Assembly (NCBI GenBank): GCA_021793715.1
Contig: JAJYSF010000012.1
Location: 1 to 10,428, forward strand
From: Actinomycetes bacterium
Lineage (GTDB): Bacteria; Actinomycetota; Actinomycetes; Actinomycetales; Microbacteriaceae
Length of the DNA: 10,428 nt
Direction: 5' to 3'
Shown here: piece after piece, positions 1 to 5,896 of the stretch
How the letters are laid out: every line of letters begins with the position of its first letter
Position numbering within the stretch: position 1 is the stretch's first letter
The notes under the pieces: model-generated
What the model saw: the letters and a program-made list of their open reading frames with translations, nothing else
Database searches by the model: none
Told to the model about the DNA's origin: nothing
Program-made: the position numbers and the translations under genes

Positions 1-143
1 CGCGAGTTGCGGGCGAGGGGCGGCTGCCCGTCGGCGAGCTCGTGAGCGACGTGATCTCGCTCGACGAGATCAACGAGGGTATGGATGCGCTCGCCTCGGG
101 AGACGCGCTTCGCCAGCTGATCCGATTCGAAGGAGGGCGATGA
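1..143 (+). CDS. Zinc-type (MDR) alcohol dehydrogenase, C-terminal fragment
   Basis: An open frame enters from the left edge (first whole codon at 3) and stops at 141-143, giving 46 visible residues. The text LPVGELVSDVISLDEINEGM, followed by DALASGDALRQLIRF, is the usual last part of medium-chain zinc-dependent alcohol dehydrogenases: a 'LP(V/L)xELIS' strand, the 'LDEINEGF/M' helix and the closing 'G.ALRQVI.F' strand. These enzymes oxidise an alcohol to an aldehyde or ketone with NAD(P). Zinc ligands and the nucleotide fold lie outside the window, so cofactor and substrate are unknown. The stop overlaps the start of the thiolase gene, which puts it in the same operon; it may make the aldehyde or keto precursor of the acid handled downstream (inference). 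A quinone-reductase-type MDR member is the main alternative. Confidence 0.78.
   Translation, partial: RVAGEGRLPVGELVSDVISLDEINEGMDALASGDALRQLIRFEGGR
130..136 (+). promoter_or_regulatory. Ribosome binding site deciding the thiolase start
   Basis: AAGGAGG is a near-perfect Shine-Dalgarno. It lies 3 bases before the ATG at 140 and 6 bases before the ATG at 143. The spacing and the family's usual N-terminus (M-R-x-A-x-I) favour 143, although 140 would give the ATGA overlap common in this operon. Confidence 0.6.
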
Positions 144-1333
144 TGCGCGCAGCGATCATCTCCGGGGCCCGCACGCCGATCGGGCGTCGCGGGGGAGCGT
201 TCGCCGAGCTCGAGGCTCGAGACCTCGGTGCCGTCGCACTCGCCGAAGCGGTGACGCGCGCGGAGCTCGACCCGCGCGAGGTCGACGACGTCGTGCTGGG
301 CTCGACCTTGGCGCCGGACGGCAACCTGGCCCGCGTGGCGTGGCTGCACGCGGGCCTGCCCGAGACCGTGCCCGCACGGTCCATCGACCGCCAATGCGGA
401 TCGGGAATCGACGCCGTCTGGCTGGCCGCGCAGGCGGTGTCGACGGGGACGGCGACCACCGTCGTCGCGGGCGGAGCCGAATCGATGACACGTGAGCCCT
501 TCCAACTCGAGCGCTCGCTCCGTGCCTCTCCCATGACCCCGCCGACATTCCTCCGCCGCCGGCTGTCGAGCGACGCGGCCGGGGATCCCGGAATGGGAAT
601 CACCGCGGAGAACCTCGCTGAACGATTCGGCATCGGTCGCGAGACCCAGGACGCGTTCGCGGCGGCCAGCCAGGCACGCTACGAGACCGCGCGGGCCAAC
701 GGCTGGATCGACGGCATCGTTCCGGTCGAGACGGCGGGTGGCCGGATCGACGCCGACGAACACCCGCGCCCCCTCACGACCACGGACGGGCTGGCGAGGC
801 TCCGCGCCGCGTTCACGGCCGATGGCACGGTCACGGCGGGAAACTCCTCCGGCATCAACGACGGGGCGGCCGCGGTCGTCGTGGTCAGCGCGGAGGAAGC
901 CGGGCGCCGCGGCGCCCGCCCTGTCGCGTGGGTCGTCGACGGGGCCGTTGCGGGCGTCGACCCGAACATCATGGGTGTGGGGCCCGTACCCGCGATCCGA
1001 CGGCTGCTCGCGCGCACGGGCTGGTCCCTCGACGAGGTCGATGTGATCGAGATCAACGAGGCCTTCGCCGTCCAGGCGATCGCCTGCACACAGGAGCTCG
1101 GCCTCGACGCCGAGCGCGTGAACGCGTGGGGCGGGGCGATCGCGCATGGCCACCCGATCGCAGCGACGGGAACGGCTCTCGTGATGAAGGCGGTCGACCA
1201 GCTCGCTCGGCAGGGCGGCGGGCGCGCCGTCGTCTCCGCGTGCATCGGGGGAGGGCAGGGCATCGCGCTCGCGATCGAGGTCGATGCGTCGACGACAGGG
1301 CCCGCCGGATGGACTCAGAAGGAGAGAACATGA
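143..1333 (+). CDS. Thiolase (acetyl-CoA C-acyltransferase)
   Basis: This is a full-length thiolase of 396 residues (397 if translation starts at 140). It cleaves 3-ketoacyl-CoA with free CoA to give acetyl-CoA and a shortened acyl-CoA, the last step of beta-oxidation, in the cytoplasm. Numbered from 143, the nucleophile is Cys85 in DRQCGSG, followed by GGAESM (110-115), NEAFA (305-309), the catalytic His337 in AHGHP and the acid/base Cys367 in SACIGGGQG. All three key residues are present, so it should be active. One oddity is GHPIAATG, where Ala replaces the Gly of the usual GHPxG(A/S)(S/T)G loop. The gene overlaps both neighbours and is followed by the hydroxyacyl-CoA dehydrogenase, as in beta-oxidation or aromatic-acid operons. 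Chain-length preference cannot be read; a biosynthetic acetyl-CoA acetyltransferase is less likely in this context. Confidence 0.93.
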   Translation: MRAAIISGARTPIGRRGGAFAELEARDLGAVALAEAVTRAELDPREVDDVVLGSTLAPDGNLARVAWLHAGLPETVPARSIDRQCGSGIDAVWLAAQAVSTGTATTVVAGGAESMTREPFQLERSLRASPMTPPTFLRRRLSSDAAGDPGMGITAENLAERFGIGRETQDAFAAASQARYETARANGWIDGIVPVETAGGRIDADEHPRPLTTTDGLARLRAAFTADGTVTAGNSSGINDGAAAVVVVSAEEAGRRGARPVAWVVDGAVAGVDPNIMGVGPVPAIRRLLARTGWSLDEVDVIEINEAFAVQAIACTQELGLDAERVNAWGGAIAHGHPIAATGTALVMKAVDQLARQGGGRAVVSACIGGGQGIALAIEVDASTTGPAGWTQKERT

Positions 1334-2193
1334 CACGTATCGAAACTGCCGTCGTGTGCGGTGCCGGGGCGATGGGCAGCCAGATCGCGATGCTGGCCGC
1401 GCTCGCCGGCTGCGCGACGACGATGGTCGATGTCGATCAGAGCCGGCTCGACGCCGCGATCGCGCAGCTGAAGAGACGCTGCGCCCGGTCGGTCGAGAAG
1501 GGCACGCTGGATGCGGACGAGGTCGACGCCGCGTTCGCCCGGCTCGGCACGTCGCTGGACCTCGACGTCGCGGCCCGGGGCGCCGATATCGTCATCGAGG
1601 CGATCGTCGAGGACCTCGATGCGAAGCGCGAACTGTTCCAGCGGCTCGCGCGCGCCACGCGCTCCGACGCCATTCTCGCGACCAACAGCTCGAGCATCGT
1701 GTCGAGCAAGCTCGCGGACATCGCGAATCCCGAGCGCGTGTGCAACATGCACTTCTTCAACCCCGCGCTCGTGATGACACTCGTCGAAGTCGTCGGCGGC
1801 GAGCACACGTCGCCGGCCACGGTCGACGCGGTCGTCGATCTCGCCGATCGCATGCGCAAGACGCCCGTCGTCGTGCGCAAGGAGATCTTCGGGTTCATCG
1901 CCAACCGCATCGTCGCGGCGATCTTCGACGAGGCCATCGACCTCCTCGAAGCGGGAGTGGCGACGGTCGAGGACATCGACCGCGCGGTCACGAACGGACT
2001 CGGACACCCGGTGGGGCCGTTCGCGCTGCTGGACATGACGGGCATCGACGTCAACGTCGCCATCAAACGGCTCGAGGCCCAAGAGACGGGGGATCCGTCG
2101 CGCGGACCGTCACGGACCCTGCTCGAGCTCGAGAGCGCAGGCAGGATCGGCCGCAAATCCGGCCATGGCTTCTACGAATACGGTGCGTCATGA
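1330..2193 (+). CDS. 3-hydroxyacyl-CoA dehydrogenase (FadB2/PaaH/Hbd-like)
   Basis: A stand-alone L-3-hydroxyacyl-CoA dehydrogenase of 287 residues, the normal length for the single-function family. It oxidises 3-hydroxyacyl-CoA to 3-ketoacyl-CoA, feeding the thiolase encoded just upstream. The N-terminus carries the Rossmann loop GAGAMG (11-16), with Asp34 after the second strand, which favours NAD over NADP. The catalytic region shows TNSSS (118-122), His141 in HFFNP and Glu153 in LVEVV, and the C-terminal domain has FIANRI (189-194) and GLGHPVGPFALLDMTG (223-238). The ATG at 1330 overlaps the thiolase stop (ATGA) and follows AAGGAG (1319-1324) at 5 bases. Another frame stays open upstream of this start but is a shadow of the thiolase. 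L-carnitine dehydrogenases share this fold, but the thiolase and hydratase neighbours favour beta-oxidation. Confidence 0.93.
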   Translation: MTRIETAVVCGAGAMGSQIAMLAALAGCATTMVDVDQSRLDAAIAQLKRRCARSVEKGTLDADEVDAAFARLGTSLDLDVAARGADIVIEAIVEDLDAKRELFQRLARATRSDAILATNSSSIVSSKLADIANPERVCNMHFFNPALVMTLVEVVGGEHTSPATVDAVVDLADRMRKTPVVVRKEIFGFIANRIVAAIFDEAIDLLEAGVATVEDIDRAVTNGLGHPVGPFALLDMTGIDVNVAIKRLEAQETGDPSRGPSRTLLELESAGRIGRKSGHGFYEYGAS

Positions 2194-2990
2194 GCGACCT
2201 GCGGGCGGACATCGCCGATGGGATCGGCACGATCACCCTCGATCGTCCGGAGGCGCTGAATGCGCTCACCGGCGAGGTGACGGAGTCGATCGCCAGACGG
2301 ATCCGGGAATGGGAGGCGTCGGCGAGCGTCGACGTCGTGATCGTCACGGGCGCGGGCGACCGTGCGTTCGCGGCGGGGGCCGACATTCCGGAGCTGCGCT
2401 CCAAGAGCGGAATCGAGATGACCCGGCGCGGGATGCAGCACGCGGTATCGGTGCTGCGCGAGTCGTCGTTGCCGACCATCGCAGCCCTGAACGGACTCGC
2501 GTTCGGCGGGGGATTCGAATTGGCGCTCGCGTGCGATGTCCGCATCTCGGTGCCGCGTGCGACGTTCGCGTTCCCCGAGACCGGCCTCGGCATCATCCCG
2601 GGGGCCGGCGGCACGCAGATGCTCACCCGGATCGCGGGGAGCGCCGTGGCTTCGCACCTCATCCTGACCGGCGCGCACCTGCGCGCCGACCGCGCCCACG
2701 AGCTCGGGATCGTCGCGTCGATCCACGAACCGGATGACCTGATGCCGGCGGCCGCTCAGCTCGCGCAGGAAATGCGCCGCAAGGGGCCGCGCGCCCTTCG
2801 ACTCGCGAAGGCTGCCATCGCCGCCGCCAACGACACCAGCATGGCCGCGGGGCTGCAGGTCGAGCTGCTCGCCCAGGCCGTGCTGTTCGAGACTGCCGAC
2901 CGTGACGAGGGCATGGATGCGTTCCTCGCGCGTCGTCAGCCGCACTTCGACGGCGAAGTGCGTCACGATGAAAAGGAGTCAACCTCATGA
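2190..2990 (+). CDS. Enoyl-CoA hydratase (crotonase family, both catalytic Glu present)
   Basis: A 266-residue crotonase-fold enzyme, family length. It should add water to a 2-enoyl-CoA to give the 3-hydroxyacyl-CoA used by the preceding dehydrogenase. The oxyanion-hole segments are AFAAGADI (59-66) and GLAFGGGFE (102-110). Both glutamates needed for hydratase chemistry are visible: Glu110 in GFELALACD and Glu130 in FPETGLGIIPGAGG (equivalents of rat Glu144 and Glu164). The C-terminal EGMDAFLARRQPHF is the classic CoA-side helix. The ATG overlaps the dehydrogenase stop (ATGA) and I see no Shine-Dalgarno before it, so translation is probably coupled. A much longer upstream extension of this frame is a shadow of the dehydrogenase. 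Of the two crotonases in the operon, this is the better candidate for the true hydratase. Confidence 0.92.
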   Translation: MSDLRADIADGIGTITLDRPEALNALTGEVTESIARRIREWEASASVDVVIVTGAGDRAFAAGADIPELRSKSGIEMTRRGMQHAVSVLRESSLPTIAALNGLAFGGGFELALACDVRISVPRATFAFPETGLGIIPGAGGTQMLTRIAGSAVASHLILTGAHLRADRAHELGIVASIHEPDDLMPAAAQLAQEMRRKGPRALRLAKAAIAAANDTSMAAGLQVELLAQAVLFETADRDEGMDAFLARRQPHFDGEVRHDEKESTS

Positions 2991-3241
2991 GCATCGATAC
3001 CCGTCCGGACGCGACGCGGGGCTTCTTCCGCATCTCGCGATTCCGGCTCTGGGCGACCATCGTCATGCTGATCCTGACGGTCGCCACGCTCAATCCGTGG
3101 GCGTACAGCACCGTGGTCGGCGGCACGTCGCTGATCAACTACATGTTGTGCGGCCTCATGGTCGCCGCGTTCACCGTGATGGTCATCGACCTCATCGTCA
3201 CGCGCAACGCCCCGACCGGTGAGGAGCGCGACGATGCCTAA
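2987..3241 (+). CDS. Small two-helix membrane protein paired with the symporter (DUF997/DUF485-like by context)
   Basis: An 84-residue protein with a short cytoplasmic-looking, Arg-rich N-terminus (GFFRISRFR), a first hydrophobic helix at about 21-38, a short loop with Gly-Gly, a second helix at about 48-70 and a charged tail ending GEERDDA. It overlaps the hydratase stop (ATGA), follows a strong AAAAGGAG (2971-2978) at 8 bases, and overlaps the symporter start by 8 bases. Small two-helix proteins directly upstream of sodium:solute symporters are known, such as YhdT before PanF and YjcH before ActP in E. coli. By size and position this is the same kind of partner. I assign it by context and topology, not by a diagnostic motif. 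It probably assembles with or stabilises the symporter. Confidence 0.8.
   Translation: MSIDTRPDATRGFFRISRFRLWATIVMLILTVATLNPWAYSTVVGGTSLINYMLCGLMVAAFTVMVIDLIVTRNAPTGEERDDA
3221..3226 (+). promoter_or_regulatory. Ribosome binding site fixing the symporter start
   Basis: GAGGAG lies 7 bases before the ATG at 3234. A GTG at 3219 in the same frame overlaps this site and has no good site of its own, so 3234 is the better start. The site sits inside the end of the small membrane protein gene, consistent with coupled synthesis of the pair. Confidence 0.6.
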
Positions 3242-4712
3242 CCCGATTCCCCTCGTGATCCTGATCGTCTACATCGCGTTCTGCGTCGGAGTCGGCCTCT
3301 ACGCCCGCCGCGGGGGCCACAACAGCAGCCGTCAATACCTCACCGGTGACGGCAACGTCGGCGTCTGGGTGAACGGCTTCGCGATCTTCGCGGCCTTCGC
3401 CACGGGCGGTACGATGCTCGGCAACATCGGTCTGTCGTACGCCGGTGGATGGGGATACATCACGGCCTACAACGGCGGGGTGGCGCTCGGGTACCTCATC
3501 GCGACGTTCTTCCTGGCGAAGGTGCTGCGCAACATGCGCATCTCCACCGTTCCGGAGTTCCTGCGCGTCCGGTATCACAACAGGGTGCTGAACACGATCG
3601 TCCCGATCATCCTGATCGGCGTCCTCGTCGCGTATCTCGTGGCGCAGATGAAGGTGGGCGGCATGCTCGGCGAGCAGCTGTTCGGCTTCGATTACGGCTG
3701 GTCGGTGATCGTCATCGGCGCCGTGTACATCTTCTACACGTTCTTCGGCGGAATGAAGGCGGTCACGCTGACCGACTTCGTGCAGGGCCTGTTGATGATC
3801 TCGGTGGTCGTCATATGCGGCGGCATCGCCTTCGCCGCCCACAGCGGTCCGGCGTCGCTGTACGATCTCGCGACGACGCTCCGCCCCTTCTGGAGCGGGG
3901 CCGAGGCCTACCCACTCGTGTCGTACATCGGCGCGTTCATCATCTGGGGCACGGTCAACGCGGTGCTTCCTCACACGATCATGCGCATCTTCGCGGCGAA
4001 GACGGAGCGTGCCGGCCGCGGCAGCCTTGCGGTCGGCCTCGGCCTGTACATCGTCACGTCGATCGCGACGACGGTCTTCATCGTCGGCGCCGTGATCATC
4101 CTCGAGGGAGGGGAGGATCTGGCGTCGTTCGACGACACGTTCCTCGTGTTCCTCGCGAAGCAGACACCCGCCTGGGTCGCCGGCCTCGCGTATGCCGGCA
4201 TCTTCGCGGCGGTCATGTCGTCCGTGAGCGCGATGCTGCTCGGTCTCGGCGGCGCGTTCGCCTACGACCTCGTCGGTCAGTTCCGCCCGGACATGAAGGA
4301 CTCGTCCTTGCGCAAGCTGACGAGCTGGAGCGTTCTCGGGTTCGGAGTGCTGACACTCCTGCTGTCGCTGAACCCGCCCGAACTGCTCACGATCCTCTAC
4401 ACCGCGGCCGTCGGCCTGCTGGCATCGGCGCTCTTCTTCCCGACGCTGCTCGGCATCTGGTGGAAGCGGATGAACACGCTCGGCGCCCTCCTCGGCGTGA
4501 TCGTCGGCGGCGCGTCCTATCTGATCCTGCTGTGGGGCGTCGAGATGCCGACACTGTCTCAGATCACGGTGTCGCTGCCGCTCTCGCTCGTCGCGTGCCT
4601 CATCGGCACCTGGGCCGGCAAGCCGCCGACCGCGGCCGAGCTCCGGCGGGTCAGCGTCGCCCACGAGCGCGAGTACGTCGAGGAACAGCAGCCGGTGGAA
4701 GAGACGAGGTAG
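3234..4712 (+). CDS. Sodium:solute symporter family permease (PanF/ActP-like)
   Basis: A 492-residue multi-spanning permease of the SSS family (TC 2.A.21), about 13 hydrophobic segments, starting directly in a helix (PLVILIVYIAFCVGVGLY). Family signatures are visible: YLTGDGNVGVWVNGFAIFAA in the first helices, FGGMKAVTLTDFVQG (171-185), PHTIMRIFAAK (246-256) and MSSVSAMLLG (328-337), the helix whose Ser residues form the Na2 site in characterised members. The C-terminal tail (about 463-492) is charged and cytoplasmic. It should take up a small solute with sodium. Lying between beta-oxidation genes and a CoA ligase, the cargo is most likely the carboxylic acid degraded by this operon (inference); pantothenate or short organic acids are cargoes of related members. 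The end lies 2 bases before the thioesterase start. Confidence 0.92.
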   Translation: MPNPIPLVILIVYIAFCVGVGLYARRGGHNSSRQYLTGDGNVGVWVNGFAIFAAFATGGTMLGNIGLSYAGGWGYITAYNGGVALGYLIATFFLAKVLRNMRISTVPEFLRVRYHNRVLNTIVPIILIGVLVAYLVAQMKVGGMLGEQLFGFDYGWSVIVIGAVYIFYTFFGGMKAVTLTDFVQGLLMISVVVICGGIAFAAHSGPASLYDLATTLRPFWSGAEAYPLVSYIGAFIIWGTVNAVLPHTIMRIFAAKTERAGRGSLAVGLGLYIVTSIATTVFIVGAVIILEGGEDLASFDDTFLVFLAKQTPAWVAGLAYAGIFAAVMSSVSAMLLGLGGAFAYDLVGQFRPDMKDSSLRKLTSWSVLGFGVLTLLLSLNPPELLTILYTAAVGLLASALFFPTLLGIWWKRMNTLGALLGVIVGGASYLILLWGVEMPTLSQITVSLPLSLVACLIGTWAGKPPTAAELRRVSVAHEREYVEEQQPVEETR

Positions 4713-4714
4713 TC

Positions 4715-5116
4715 GTGTACGTCACACAGATCGAACCGCGCATCAGCGAGACGGACGTCGTCGGTCATATCAACAACACGGTTCCCCCCGTGTGGTTCGA
4801 AGCGGGCCGGAACGAACTGTTCCGCGTGTTCATGTCCGATGGCACCCTCGACGACTGGCCGATGATCGTGAAAGCGTACAGCGTGGTGTTCGAACGCGAG
4901 CTGCGGTACGGATCCGTGGCGAGCGTCGAATGCGGCGTCGAGCGGATCGGCACCACGTCGGTGACGCTCGACGAGCGGATCCTTCAGGACGGCGAGATCT
5001 GTGTGACCGGCAAGACGACCTATGTGCACGTGGGGCCGGACGGGCGCCCGGCCCCCGTGCCAGCTGAGATACGAGCTGAGCTGGAGCGACACCTGCCAGC
5101 TGAGGAGAAGAGATGA
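4715..5116 (+). CDS. Hotdog-fold acyl-CoA thioesterase (4HBT/FadM-like)
   Basis: A 133-residue single-domain hotdog protein, normal size for the 4-hydroxybenzoyl-CoA thioesterase/YbgC/FadM group. The N-terminus SETDVVGHINN (11-21) matches the family's active-site region, with Asp14 in the catalytic position, then WFEAGRNELFR (28-38) on the central helix. Instead of the common NNxxYLxYFE the protein has NNTVPPVWFE, so a Pro-Pro pair replaces an aromatic residue near the pocket. The GTG start at 4715 follows GAGG (4706-4709) at 5 bases; no ATG is available in a sensible place. The stop overlaps the next crotonase (ATGA). Likely roles are hydrolysis of a pathway intermediate or release of CoA from dead-end esters, like PaaI in phenylacetate degradation (analogy, not orthology). 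Confidence 0.88.
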   Translation: MYVTQIEPRISETDVVGHINNTVPPVWFEAGRNELFRVFMSDGTLDDWPMIVKAYSVVFERELRYGSVASVECGVERIGTTSVTLDERILQDGEICVTGKTTYVHVGPDGRPAPVPAEIRAELERHLPAEEKR

Positions 5117-5892
5117 CCGACAGGATCACGCTCACCCGGGCGCAAGGCGTTCTCGAGATCACGCTCGCGCGCCCCGAAGCGCTCAACGCGCTGGAGAACT
5201 CGATGATCGCGGCGATCTGCGACGCGCTGGACGACGCGTCGGCGGACCCCTCCGTGCGCGCCGTGCTGGTGCGCGGTGAGGGCAAGGCGTTCTGCGCGGG
5301 GGACGACCTCGTCGACATGGGCACGGCCGAGCACCCGGAGCCCGACGACCTGCGCACGCGCTATGCGGACGGCTACCCGCGGATCGTGAACAAGATCGTC
5401 GAGCTGGACAAGCCCGTCGTGTGCGCCGTGCAGCGGTATGCGCTCGGTGCGGGCTTCGAGATCGCGCTCGCGAGCGACCTCATCGTCGCGGACGAGACCG
5501 CGCGGTTCGGCCTGCCGTTCGTGCTGCGGGGAATCGCCTCCGGCACCACGATGCTGGTGCGCCGCACCTCGTGGCACGTCGCGATGGGTCTTCTCGCCAC
5601 CGGCGGGATGATGGACGCCGCGACGGCGGACAGGCTCGGCCTGATCGCGCAGCTGGTGCCGGCGGACGAGGTGCGGGATGCCGCCACGAGCCTCGCCCGC
5701 TCCCTCGCCGCGTCCGCCACGAGCGCGATCGGAATGATGAAGTCGGCGATGCGCTCGGGGGAGGACCTGCCGGTACGGGAAGCGTTCGGCCTTCAGATCG
5801 ACGCGACGGCGGCGAGCGCGCTCACGCACGACTTCGCCGAGGGCAAGCTCGCCTTCTCGGAGAAGCGCGATCCGAGGTTCGAGGGGAGGTGA
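5113..5892 (+). CDS. Crotonase-family protein lacking the second catalytic Glu
   Basis: A 259-residue crotonase-fold protein. The oxyanion-hole parts are clear: AFCAGDDL (59-66) and YALGAGFE (109-116). Glu116 in GFEIALASD matches the first hydratase glutamate. Where the second should be, this protein reads FGLPFVLRG, placing Phe136 at that position, while the paralogue in this operon has Glu130. With one acid only it is unlikely to be an ordinary hydratase. Crotonases with a single acidic residue do double-bond isomerisation (PaaG type, Dci type), decarboxylation, hydrolysis or ring chemistry. It is coupled to the thioesterase by an ATGA overlap, with GAGGAG (5102-5107) 5 bases upstream, and lies 4 bases before the ligase. 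Family membership is certain; the reaction is not. Confidence 0.88.
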   Translation: MTDRITLTRAQGVLEITLARPEALNALENSMIAAICDALDDASADPSVRAVLVRGEGKAFCAGDDLVDMGTAEHPEPDDLRTRYADGYPRIVNKIVELDKPVVCAVQRYALGAGFEIALASDLIVADETARFGLPFVLRGIASGTTMLVRRTSWHVAMGLLATGGMMDAATADRLGLIAQLVPADEVRDAATSLARSLAASATSAIGMMKSAMRSGEDLPVREAFGLQIDATAASALTHDFAEGKLAFSEKRDPRFEGR

Positions 5893-5896
5893 ACGC

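Noticed and set aside
928..1329. Upstream extension of the hydroxyacyl-CoA dehydrogenase frame, suggesting a longer or fused protein
   Set aside because: The translation is Arg-rich shadow text of the thiolase; the Rossmann fold begins right after the ATG at 1330, which has its own ribosome site.
3198..4664. A 488-codon open frame on the minus strand across the whole symporter gene
   Set aside because: It is an antisense shadow in GC-rich DNA: the product is charged, rich in Arg/Asp/Glu/His with no fold-like text, while the plus strand encodes a clear SSS permease.
3449..4714. Upstream extension of the thioesterase frame
   Set aside because: It is a shadow of the symporter gene with low-complexity Arg/His text; the hotdog domain starts at the GTG at 4715.
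5062..5104. Three copies of AGCTGAG (5062-5068, 5074-5080, 5098-5104) near the end of the thioesterase gene
   Set aside because: The spacings are multiples of three and simply encode repeated Ala-Glu in the tail; I see no regulatory role, although the last copy lies near the next gene's ribosome site.
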